From Xanthobacter autotrophicus (GTDB taxonomy: Bacteria; Pseudomonadota; Alphaproteobacteria; Rhizobiales; Xanthobacteraceae): a stretch of DNA of 64,000 bases. The DNA lies in NCBI RefSeq assembly GCF_029991245.1, contig NZ_JAIVFO010000001.1, positions 62,001 through 126,000 on the forward strand, in the 5' to 3' direction. Under the pieces are notes generated by a model. The model did no database searches. It saw only the letters and a program-made list of their open reading frames with translations, and had not been told where the DNA came from. Shown here piece by piece: positions 18,290 through 27,040 of this stretch (the first letter of the stretch is position 1; every line of letters begins with the position of its first letter). A program made the position numbers and the translations under genes.

Positions 18290-19578
18290 CGCACATCTCC
18301 CGGCGCATCGAAGGCGAAGGCGCCGGCATGGCGCCGGGCCACGGCGGGCAGATCGCCCAGGCGCGGCGCGCCGAGCTGGCCCATGGCCACCTGAAGCTCT
18401 TCCGTCAGCATCTCCGCCACATAATCCGCGCCGCCCTCCCCCAGCGCCGCAAGACCCATGAGGAAGGCGCGGCCGCAGAAGGTGCCGTGGGCGCCCAGCG
18501 CCATCGCCCGCGCCACATCGAGGCCGGAGCGGATGCCGCTGTCGTAGAGCACGGTGGCGCGGCTGCCCGCCACGGCGGCGATGACCGGCAGCACGTCGAT
18601 GGCGGCCGGCGCCGCATCGAGCTGGCGGCCGCCATGGTTGGAGACCAGGATGCCGTCCACGCCGATGGCGAGCGCCTGTTCCGCATCGGCGGGATGCAGG
18701 ATGCCCTTCATCACCAAAGCGCGCGGCCAGGCCTCCCGCAGGCGCTTCACCACCTCCCACGAGAAGGTGCCCTTGATCTCGCCCTGCACGAAGCCGGCGG
18801 TCCGCGCCTGGGTGGCGGGCGGCTCCACATAGGGCGTCATGTTGGCGAAGGCGGGCATGCCGGCCTTCGCCAGCGCCAGCGCCCACGGCAGCGCGAAAGC
18901 CACGTCCCGTACCGTGCGTGCCGTGGTGCGGAACGGCACCACGAGGCCGTTGGCCAGATCGCGCGGGCGCTTGGAGCGCACCGGCGCATCCAGCGTCGCC
19001 ACCAGCGCCTGCGCGCCGGCCGCCTGCGCACGGCGGACCAGATCGAAGGTCACCAGATGGTCCCGCCCCGGCAGCCCGTAGAGCTGGAACCAGGTGCAGT
19101 CGCCCGCCAGAGCCGCCACCTCCTCGATGGAGGCGCCGGCCAGCGTGCCGGTGATGTAGGGAATGCGCGCCTTGCCGGCCGCTTTCGCGAGCAGCCGGGT
19201 GGCATCGGGCCAGACCAGCGTGTCCATGCCCACCGGCGAGATGCCGATGGGGGCGCTGTAGCGCGTGCCGAACAGATCGACCTGCGTCTCCACCGGCCCC
19301 GGTGCGCCATAGCGCGGCACCAGTTCCACCGCGTCGAGGGCGGCGCGGTTGCGCGCGACGCCCTTGTCCGCGCCGGTGCCGCCCTCCAGGAAGTCGAACG
19401 CAAAGCGCGGGATGCGCCGCCGCGCCGCCCGCTCCAGACAGTCGAGGGTCGGCATCTTCTGCTTCAGCCGGGCGGCGTCGCTGGTTCCGGAGCCCGCGCC
19501 CCATGCCTGCGCGGCGGGCCGCGCGGGCGCCGGCGTCACCGGGCCCTGCCGGAGCGTTCCCGAAGGCGTCTGCGTCAT
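18286..19578 (-). CDS. FMN-dependent L-2-hydroxyacid dehydrogenase (LldD/MdlB family)
   Basis: A 430-residue TIM-barrel flavoenzyme. Visible motifs are PIGISPVGMDTLVWPDA (near residue 110), WFQLYGLPGRD (near 165), the active-site VSNHGGRQLDAAPA (near 315) with the catalytic His and Arg, and YDSGIRSGLDVARAMALGA (near 345). Members oxidise L-lactate, glycolate or (S)-mandelate to 2-oxoacids and feed electrons to the respiratory chain or to oxygen. The N-terminal 45 residues are proline/alanine rich and extend beyond the conserved fold. A LysR gene lies directly upstream on the same strand. Confidence 0.92.
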   Translation of the reverse strand: MTQTPSGTLRQGPVTPAPARPAAQAWGAGSGTSDAARLKQKMPTLDCLERAARRRIPRFAFDFLEGGTGADKGVARNRAALDAVELVPRYGAPGPVETQVDLFGTRYSAPIGISPVGMDTLVWPDATRLLAKAAGKARIPYITGTLAGASIEEVAALAGDCTWFQLYGLPGRDHLVTFDLVRRAQAAGAQALVATLDAPVRSKRPRDLANGLVVPFRTTARTVRDVAFALPWALALAKAGMPAFANMTPYVEPPATQARTAGFVQGEIKGTFSWEVVKRLREAWPRALVMKGILHPADAEQALAIGVDGILVSNHGGRQLDAAPAAIDVLPVIAAVAGSRATVLYDSGIRSGLDVARAMALGAHGTFCGRAFLMGLAALGEGGADYVAEMLTEELQVAMGQLGAPRLGDLPAVARRHAGAFAFDAPGDVR

Positions 19579-19646
19579 GGCGGCGCTTCCTCGTCCTGTT
19601 CTGGTTGCCCCCTTGGTAGAGCGGGGCGTGCCATCACCGCAAATAA

Positions 19647-20645
19647 TTACGCTTTATCGGAAAGATCACTTGAGGTGATTACAGCCCCCCGCTTGCGAGC
19701 GCGGACCCTTGGCGCGCCGGCCGAGGACGGATGCACGAAGGCGCTGGCGGAGGCCGCCGCATCCACCAGGTCGCGGCGGATCACCTCCACCACCGCATTG
19801 GCCGCCGCCGACACCGCCCGCCGCGGATGGTGCACCACCGCGATGGACCGCGCGAGCCGCGGCGTGGCGAAATGATGGGCGCGCACCCGGCCGGCGGCGA
19901 GCGCCTGATGCAGCGCGATGGTGGGCAGCACGGTGACAAGGCCGGTGGTCGCCACCACCTCGCAGATGGCGGACAGGGTGTCGATCTCGATGCGCGGCTT
20001 CAGCTCGATGCCGGCCTCCGCCGCCTGGTCCTCCAGGATCATGCGCAGGCCGTGGCGCTTGGAGGGCATCACCAGATCGCATCCGGCAAGATGGGCGAAG
20101 GTGAGGTCGGCCGGCACTGCGAGGGGGGAGTCCTTCCGGCAGGCGAACACCATCTCCTCGTCGAGCACGTGATGGGCCGCCAGCCCGCGCATGTGGCGCG
20201 GCACGTTGATGATGGCGAGGTCCAGCTGGCCGGTGGTGACCCAGTCCATCAGCGTCTCGGTATAGCCCTCGCAGGCGGACAGCTCCACGTCCGGATAGCT
20301 CTCCGCGATGCGGGCGGAAGAACTGGCCAGCGTGCTCTGCGCCACCGAGGTGATGAGACCCACCACCACCCGGCCGGCGACGCGGCCGTCGAACCGCGCC
20401 ATCTCCTGCATGGCATGCTCCACATCCCGCACGATGGGGGAAATGAGCCGCACCAGCGCCTCCCCGGCCACGGTGGTGGTGACGCCGTGGGCGCTGCGAT
20501 CGAACAGCTTCTGGCCGAACTCCGCTTCCAGCTTGGCCATCTGCATGCTGAGCGCCGGCTGGACGATGTTGAGCTGTCGCGCGGCGCGGGTGACGTTCCG
20601 CGTTTCCGCGAGGCAGAGAAAATACTGCATCTGCCTGAGATCCAT
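19647..20645 (-). CDS. LysR-family transcriptional regulator
   Basis: A 332-residue regulator. The N-terminal winged helix (MDLRQMQYFLCLAETRNVTRAARQLNIVQPALSMQMAKLE) is standard, and the effector-binding domain follows from about residue 90 (GRVVVGLITSVAQSTLASS). The C-terminal 30 residues are an arginine/serine-rich tail. ATG 20645 is the canonical LysR start; the frame extends to 20714 but without support. It is divergent from ubiX/ubiD and precedes the 2-hydroxyacid dehydrogenases, so it may control either side. Confidence 0.92.
   Translation of the reverse strand: MDLRQMQYFLCLAETRNVTRAARQLNIVQPALSMQMAKLEAEFGQKLFDRSAHGVTTTVAGEALVRLISPIVRDVEHAMQEMARFDGRVAGRVVVGLITSVAQSTLASSSARIAESYPDVELSACEGYTETLMDWVTTGQLDLAIINVPRHMRGLAAHHVLDEEMVFACRKDSPLAVPADLTFAHLAGCDLVMPSKRHGLRMILEDQAAEAGIELKPRIEIDTLSAICEVVATTGLVTVLPTIALHQALAAGRVRAHHFATPRLARSIAVVHHPRRAVSAAANAVVEVIRRDLVDAAASASAFVHPSSAGAPRVRARKRGAVITSSDLSDKA
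19665..19682. promoter_or_regulatory. Inverted repeat upstream of the FMN dehydrogenase
   Basis: ATCACTTGAGGTGAT (19665-19679) has perfect 5-bp arms. It sits within the 3' end of the LysR gene, about 90 bases before the dehydrogenase start. TTGAGGTGATTAC at 19670-19682 recurs with two changes upstream of ubiX, making it a candidate LysR-family binding site. Confidence 0.4.
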
Positions 20646-20680
20646 GGCGTTCCTCCGGAGCGCGGCGTCATTGCGGCCGC

Positions 20681-20734
20681 AATGATCATTGAGACTGATC
20701 ATCTCGATAATCATTCATTATTTGAAGTGATTAT
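20681..20734. promoter_or_regulatory. AT-rich divergent regulatory region with palindromes between LysR and ubiX
   Basis: AATGATCATT (20681-20690) is a perfect palindrome. It is followed by related GATCAT and GATAATC arms and by TTGAAGTGATTAT (20722-20734), which matches 11 of 13 bases of the element upstream of the FMN dehydrogenase. This stretch is clearly more AT-rich than its surroundings and lies where a LysR protein would control divergent promoters. Confidence 0.5.
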
Positions 20735-20927
20735 CCACGTCATCTATGACTTGATCAACGGGCTCTTTCCTTTCCGTCAGGGTCCGGCGCCAAGAAGGCA
20801 GAAACTGCACGTCGGCGCGGGAGGAAGCAGCACGGAAGGAACGGCGCCCCGGCGTCGAACCCCTTTGCTTGTCCCGCATGCCGAACGCTTTCCCCGTCGC
20901 CGCCCGTCGGCACGCAAAGGTCTCGTC

Positions 20928-21542
20928 ATGCAGGATCAGAAGCGGCTCATCATCGGCATTTCCGGCGCCTCGGGCGTGATGTACGGCGTGCGCATGCTCC
21001 AGCTCCTGCGCAATGCCGGGGTGGAGACCCACCTCGTCATGTCGAAGACGGCGGAGATCACCTTCGCCTACGAGACCGACCTGAAGATCGCCGACGTGAA
21101 GGCCATGGCCAACGTCACCCATTCCATCGACGACATGGCCTCCGCCATCTCCTCCGGCTCGTTCCGCACCATGGGCATGGTGGTGGCGCCCTGCTCCATG
21201 CGCTCCATGTCGGAGATCTGCTCGGGCGTCACCTCCACCCTGCTCACCCGCGCCGCCGACGTGGTGCTGAAGGAGCGCCGGCGCCTGGTGCTGATGGCGC
21301 GGGAGACCCCGCTGCACACCGGCCACCTGCGCACCATGACGGCGCTGTCCGAGATGGGCGCCATCATCGCCCCGCCGGTGCCCGCCTTCTACGCCAAGCC
21401 GGCGAGCCTGGAAGACCTCATCGACCACACGGTCGGGCGCGTGCTCGACCTGTTCGACATCGATCTCGGCATCGTGCGCCGCTGGGGCGAGGACGCCGAC
21501 CTCAAGCGCCGCACGCCGCCGCTGCGGCAAGTCAAGCCGTGA
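20928..21542 (+). CDS. ubiX: UbiX-family flavin prenyltransferase
   Basis: A 204-residue flavoprotein of the UbiX/Pad1 family. The N-terminal IIGISGASGVMYGVRMLQLL is the FMN/dimethylallyl-phosphate binding loop, and VVAPCSMRSMSEICSG and LMARETPLHTGHLRTM are the other conserved segments. It makes prenylated FMN, the cofactor of UbiD decarboxylases. ATG 20928 has AAGG 7 bases upstream; a much longer in-frame frame on this strand is a shadow of the LysR gene. It precedes ubiD by 72 bases, so it supplies the cofactor to its operon partner, most likely as a catabolic pair and not as the ubiquinone pathway genes. Confidence 0.93.
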   Translation: MQDQKRLIIGISGASGVMYGVRMLQLLRNAGVETHLVMSKTAEITFAYETDLKIADVKAMANVTHSIDDMASAISSGSFRTMGMVVAPCSMRSMSEICSGVTSTLLTRAADVVLKERRRLVLMARETPLHTGHLRTMTALSEMGAIIAPPVPAFYAKPASLEDLIDHTVGRVLDLFDIDLGIVRRWGEDADLKRRTPPLRQVKP

Positions 21543-21614
21543 GGTGAAGCCCTGAATTGCAGCCGGGACGGGCCGAGCCTGCCTGCCCGCCCAAGCCATC
21601 CAGACGACCGAGAG

Positions 21615-23045
21615 ATGACGACCATGCGCAGCGAGCCCCGTTCCCGTCCCGTTCCCGCCCAGGCGCCCGCCGATCTGCGTGCCTGGCTCGCCGCCCTCGC
21701 GGCGCGCGGGGAACTGGCGGTGGCGAAGGACAACGTCTCCCTCATCGACGAACTCGCCGCCGTGGCCAAGCGCACGGAGCGGGACAAGGCGGTGCTGTTT
21801 CCCCGGCCCGACGGCCACGACATCCCGGTGGTGGTCAATCTCTTCACCCAGCGCGCCTGGGTCGCCGACGCGCTGGGCGTCGCCGAAGACGAGCTGCTCC
21901 CCCATTTCCTCGCCGCCGCGCGCGACCCGCTGCCGTGCGTGGAAGTGACCTCGGCGGCGGCACAGGAGGTGGTGCACACGGATGTGGACCTGCTGAAGCA
22001 GCTGCCCATTCCCAAGCACAACGAGCTGGACAGCGGCCCCTACATCACCGCCGGGCTGCTGATCGCGCGCAACCCGGTCACCGGCATCCAGAATGTCTCC
22101 ATCCACCGCTGCCAGATCAGCGGGCCGGACCGCATCGGCGTGCTGCTCTTGCCGCGTCACACCCTGGCCTATTACCGCATGGCCGAGCAGGCCGGCGAGG
22201 GGCTGGAAATCGCCATCGTCATCGGCGTCCACCCGGCGCTGCTTCTGGCCTCGCAGGCCATCTGCGCCCTCGACGAGGACGAGATGGAGATCGCCGGCGC
22301 GCTGCTGGGCCACCCGGTGGAGGTGGTGAAGTGCAAGACCAATGCGGTGCGGGTGCCGGCCTGCGCCGAAATCGTGGTGGAAGGCCGCATCCTGCCCAGG
22401 GTGCGCGAGCCCGAGGGCCCGTTCGGCGAATTCCCGCAATATTACGGACCACGTGCCGCCCGCGAGGTGATCCAGGTGGACGCCGTCACCCATCGCCGGC
22501 ACCCCATTTTCCACACCATCGTCGGTGGCAGCTTCGAGCATCTGGTGCTCGGCGGCGTGCCCCGCGAGGCGACGCTGCTCCAGCACCTCAGGCGCTCCTT
22601 CCCGAACGTGCTCGACGTGCGCCTCACCCGAGGCGGCACCTGCCGCTACCATCTGGTGGTGAAGATCGACAAGGTGAGCGAGGGCGAGCCCAAGAACATC
22701 ATCATGGGTGCCTTCGGCGGCCATTATGACATCAAGCAGGTGGTGGTGGTGGACAAGGACGTGGACATTTCCAGCCCCGACGAGATCGAATGGGCGATCG
22801 CGACCCGCTTCCAGGCGGACCGCGACATGGTGGTGGTGGCGGGGGCGCAGGGCTCCAAGCTCGATCCGTCGACGCAGGACGGCATCAGCGCCAAGCTGGG
22901 CCTTGATGCCACCGCCCCGCTCTCCGACGATCCCCTCGCCTTTCGCCGCATCCATGTGAAGGGCGAGGAGGAGGTGAACCTCTCCGAGGTGCTGGTGAAG
23001 GACCCCAACGCCGCCTTCGCCCGCATCGTCGCCCAGGTTTCGTGA
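21615..23045 (+). CDS. UbiD-family prenyl-FMN-dependent decarboxylase
   Basis: A 476-residue decarboxylase. The active-site pair of glutamates is visible in REPEGPFGEFPQYYG (EGPFGE, near residue 280), with QNVSIHRCQ (near 155) supplying the conserved Asn and Arg. Family members decarboxylate (or carboxylate) aromatic or alpha,beta-unsaturated acids using prenylated FMN. The neighbouring LysR regulator and ABC importer support a catabolic role on an imported acid, for example a hydroxybenzoate or phthalate-like compound, but the substrate is not determined by sequence. Start at ATG 21615, with an alternative ATG four codons later. Confidence 0.92.
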   Translation: MTTMRSEPRSRPVPAQAPADLRAWLAALAARGELAVAKDNVSLIDELAAVAKRTERDKAVLFPRPDGHDIPVVVNLFTQRAWVADALGVAEDELLPHFLAAARDPLPCVEVTSAAAQEVVHTDVDLLKQLPIPKHNELDSGPYITAGLLIARNPVTGIQNVSIHRCQISGPDRIGVLLLPRHTLAYYRMAEQAGEGLEIAIVIGVHPALLLASQAICALDEDEMEIAGALLGHPVEVVKCKTNAVRVPACAEIVVEGRILPRVREPEGPFGEFPQYYGPRAAREVIQVDAVTHRRHPIFHTIVGGSFEHLVLGGVPREATLLQHLRRSFPNVLDVRLTRGGTCRYHLVVKIDKVSEGEPKNIIMGAFGGHYDIKQVVVVDKDVDISSPDEIEWAIATRFQADRDMVVVAGAQGSKLDPSTQDGISAKLGLDATAPLSDDPLAFRRIHVKGEEEVNLSEVLVKDPNAAFARIVAQVS

Positions 23046-23218
23046 AGCGACCGACCTGATACGCCGTCCGGCGCAGAGCGCGCCGAAACAAGAGTGGCAG
23101 AAGAAGAACAGCAGAAGCCGGCCGCCGCAGGTGGACCGGACAGCAAAAGAGAGAGCACGGGGTCCAACCAGCCTGCGGTCCAGGCTGATCGGCGCGCGCT
23201 CCAGACCGGGAGGATGGA

Positions 23219-24259
23219 ATGTTCCTGAAGACGACACGCGGCCTTGCTGCCGCCGGGGCGCTGGCCGCGGCCCTGTTCGGCTCCGCCGCCGCCCAGGCTG
23301 CGGACAAGGTGAAGGTGGGCATCAACAACGTGGTGTCCGACGTGGTCTTCCACCTCGGCGTCGAGCGCGGCTTCTTCGCCGAGCAGGGGCTGGAGGTGGA
23401 ACTGGTCACCTTCGATTCCGGCCCGAAGATGATCGCGCCGCTGGGCGCCGGCCAGATCGACGTGGGTGCGGGCGCCTCTTCCGCCGGGCTGTACAATGCC
23501 GCCGCGCGCGGCATCGACATCAAGGTGGTGGCGGACAAGGGCTCCACCCCGGTCCATTTTGACTACATGCCGCTGATGGTCCGCAAGGATCTGGTGGACA
23601 GCGGCAAGGTGAAGACCGTCGCCGACCTGAAGGGCCTCAAGATTGGCTCCGTGGGGCCGGGCGCGGCGACCAACGCCAAGCTTGCCCACATCCTCGGCGC
23701 GCACGGCCTCACCTACAAGGATGTGAACCACATCTATATCGGCTATCCGCAGCAGATCGCCGCCTTCACCACCGGGGCCATCGACGCCGCCATCACCACC
23801 GAGCCCTCCGCCACCCAGGCGGCGAACAACAATGTCGCCGTGCGCTTCGTGGTGGACGGCTATCCCAACCAGCAGGTGGCCGTGCTGCTCTATGGCGGCG
23901 ACTTCATCGCCAAGCGGCGCGAGGCGGCCCAGCGCTTCATGGTCGCCTACGTGAAGGCGGCCCGCATCTTCAACGACGCCACCGCCGGCGGCAGGTTCGA
24001 CGGCAAGGGCGCCCCGGAGGTCATCAAGACCATCATGCGCACCACCGGCCTGAAGGATGCCGAGCTGTTCGCGAAGATGATCCCGAACGGCATCAACCCC
24101 GACGGCGCCGTGGACATGCCGAGCCTTGCGGCCGACCTCAAGTTCTTCACCGAGAACGGATATCTCGAACGCCCCGCCAGGGTGGAAGACGTGGTGGACG
24201 CCTCGTTCGCCACCGCGGCGGTGAAGGTCCTCGGCCCCTACAAGGCGGCGCAGAACTGA
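23219..24259 (+). CDS. NitT/TauT-type ABC transporter substrate-binding protein
   Basis: A 346-residue periplasmic protein with a Sec signal peptide (hydrophobic run ending in GSAAAQAADK, cleavage after about residue 28). The mature part begins with KVKVGINNVVSDVVFHLGVERGFFAEQGLEVEL, the NMT1/SsuA-like type II binding fold. Family ligands include taurine, alkanesulfonates, nitrate, thiamine precursors and aromatic acids such as phthalates. The gene follows ubiD by 173 bases and precedes its ATPase and permease. A perfect stem-loop after it probably protects the binding-protein message. Confidence 0.9.
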   Translation: MFLKTTRGLAAAGALAAALFGSAAAQAADKVKVGINNVVSDVVFHLGVERGFFAEQGLEVELVTFDSGPKMIAPLGAGQIDVGAGASSAGLYNAAARGIDIKVVADKGSTPVHFDYMPLMVRKDLVDSGKVKTVADLKGLKIGSVGPGAATNAKLAHILGAHGLTYKDVNHIYIGYPQQIAAFTTGAIDAAITTEPSATQAANNNVAVRFVVDGYPNQQVAVLLYGGDFIAKRREAAQRFMVAYVKAARIFNDATAGGRFDGKGAPEVIKTIMRTTGLKDAELFAKMIPNGINPDGAVDMPSLAADLKFFTENGYLERPARVEDVVDASFATAAVKVLGPYKAAQN

Positions 24260-24263
24260 CGTG

Positions 24264-24290
24264 CGGGGCGCCGGGCCGCCCGGCGCCCCG
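24264..24290. terminator. Perfect 12-bp stem-loop after the binding-protein gene
   Basis: Bases 24264-24275 and 24279-24290 pair completely with a 3-base loop, starting five bases after the stop codon. There is no T-tract. Intra-operon hairpins at this position commonly stabilise the binding-protein transcript or attenuate the downstream ATPase and permease genes. Confidence 0.6.
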
Positions 24291-24382
24291 TCCCGAAGCC
24301 AACCACAAGACCCCGATCCGCCACGCCCGATTTCACCGCGGCGGCCACGGGGCGTCATCCGCAAGCGGGAGGAAGTAGAACC

Positions 24383-25215
<833 letters not shown>

Positions 25216-25219
<4 letters not shown>

Positions 25220-25992
25220 TGGCGAAGCAGAGGACCTTCTACGGCGCGGAGCGGTTCATCGGCTTCCTCACGCCCCTCGCGCTGCTGGGCCTGTGGGAGG
25301 CGGCGGCCCGCACCGGCCTCATCGACGCGCGCTTCTTCCCGGCGCCGTCGAGCATCGTGCACACCTTCGGCGCCCTCGTCGCCTCGGGCGAATTGTGGAC
25401 CAACCTCACCGCCAGCCTGCGGCGCCTCCTGCTCGGCATGCTGGTGGGCGGGGTGCCGGCGCTGTTCCTCGGCCTCGCCATGGGCATCTCGCGCCCCCTG
25501 CGCGCCGCCATCGACCCGCTGATCGCGGCCACCTACCCGATCCCCAAGAGCGCCATCCTGCCCCTCGTGCTGCTCATCTTCGGGCTGGGCGAGACCTCCA
25601 AGGTGGTGATGGTGGCGCTGGGCGCCTTCTATCCCATCCTCATCAATACGGTGATGGGCGTCGCCAACATCGACAAGATCTACCTGGACGTGGGCCACAA
25701 TTTCCGCGCCAGCCGCTGGCAGGTGTTCCGCACCATCGCCCTGCCGGGGGCGCTGCCCTCCATCATGGCGGGGGTGAAGCTGGCCATGGGCATGGGGCTC
25801 ATCCTCATCGCCATCTCGGAGATGGTGGCCGCCTCGGACGGTATCGGCTACATGATCTGGAATGCCTGGCAGGTGCTCACCGTGGATACCATGTATGTGG
25901 GACTGCTCGTAATCGCCCTGCTCGGCTTCCTCTTCTCGACCATCATTGACGAGGTGGAGCGTTTGCTGATCCCATGGAAGGCGAGGACCTGA
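25216..25992 (+). CDS. NitT/TauT-type ABC transporter permease
   Basis: A 258-residue inner-membrane permease with about six hydrophobic segments, beginning with a TauC/SsuC-like segment (GFLTPLALLGLWEAAARTG) and carrying the EAA-loop region DVGHNFRASRWQVFRTIALPGALPSIMAG near residue 160. The start is either GTG 25216 (overlapping the ATPase stop as GTGA) or the adjacent ATG 25219. It completes the three-component importer that follows ubiD. Confidence 0.93.
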
Positions 25993-26008
25993 CGCACGGG
26001 AGCGCCGC

Positions 26009-26848
26009 ATGTCCAATGCTTTGAGGATCGCGCATGGCGCGTTCGGGCGGGTGGCGCTCCTCGACATGGACCGCTCCCTCGTGCGCCATGCCCATCCCCA
26101 CTGCCACGTGCTGCTGAAGGTGGAAGGCGCGGACACCACGTTCGCGGTCGGCGAGGGCATCGTCCCCCTCACCGATCGCACCGCCGTTCTGGTGAACGGC
26201 TGGGAGCCCCACGCCTATGTCCACGATCCGGAACGGCCGAAGACGGTCATCCTCGCCCTCTATATCGAGCCGGACTGGCTGAAGACCTTCCGGCCGGGCT
26301 GGGGCGCCTCCGGCATTCCCGGCTTCTTCGAGCAGCCCTGCGGGGAAATCTCGCCGCGCATCCACCGCCTCGCCCATGACCTGGCCGAGGAGATGATGGC
26401 CCGCCCCAATGCCAAGGCCACGCACGAGGCGCTGCACGCCGACCTGATGATCGCGGTGGTGGAGCGCTTCACCCCGTGGCGCAGCTTCTCCATCCGCGCC
26501 CTGGACGGCCAAAGGCGCATGGACTGGCGCATCCGCCGCGTGGTGGAGGGCATGCGCGCCAACCTCGCCGACGATGTGGACACCACCGCCATGGCGAAGG
26601 AGGCGGGCCTGTCGCGCGCCCACTTCTTCCGCCTGTTCGAGGCCTCCACCAATGTGCCGCCGCGCATCTATCTCAACGTGATGCGGGTCGAGGCGGCCGT
26701 GGCGGCGGTGACCGCCGAGGACGGCAGCTTCACCGACATCGGCGAGCGCCTGGGCTTTGCCGCGCCGTCCCATTTCACCCGCTTCTTCCGCGACCATACG
26801 GGCGTAACGCCGAGCGCCTTCCGCACCATCTCCCGCATGGCGCTGTAA
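26009..26848 (+). CDS. AraC-family transcriptional regulator
   Basis: A 279-residue regulator. The N-terminal half is a cupin-like sensing domain (RHAHPHCHVLLKVEGADTTF). The last 100 residues hold the two AraC helix-turn-helices: MAKEAGLSRAHFFRLFEAST and the second with IGERLGFAAPSHFTRFFRDHTGVTPS. It follows the permease gene by 16 bases and precedes the molybdenum-hydroxylase genes by about 190 bases, so it is positioned to control either the importer or the hydroxylase cluster in response to the imported compound. Confidence 0.92.
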   Translation: MSNALRIAHGAFGRVALLDMDRSLVRHAHPHCHVLLKVEGADTTFAVGEGIVPLTDRTAVLVNGWEPHAYVHDPERPKTVILALYIEPDWLKTFRPGWGASGIPGFFEQPCGEISPRIHRLAHDLAEEMMARPNAKATHEALHADLMIAVVERFTPWRSFSIRALDGQRRMDWRIRRVVEGMRANLADDVDTTAMAKEAGLSRAHFFRLFEASTNVPPRIYLNVMRVEAAVAAVTAEDGSFTDIGERLGFAAPSHFTRFFRDHTGVTPSAFRTISRMAL

Positions 26849-27040
26849 GGGTTTGCCCGCCCTCCCGGGCCGCCGCGAAGGAGGGCAGGACGACGCCGTT
26901 TCCGCCGCAGCGCACCATGGGAAATGAGACTCCCCGGTAAATGATGAGACGGCTCGGCATGGCCCTCGCCGCGCCCGCCCGGCACCTTCCCGCCAACGAA
27001 ACGCAACCGCCGAAGCGGTGCGGAACAGGGAAGCGCCGGA

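Noticed and set aside
16826-19504. An apparent 892-residue fusion of two dehydrogenases on the minus strand
   Set aside because: The first part is an out-of-frame read of the FMN dehydrogenase. The FAD dehydrogenase proper starts at GTG 18289, overlapping the stop of the FMN gene.
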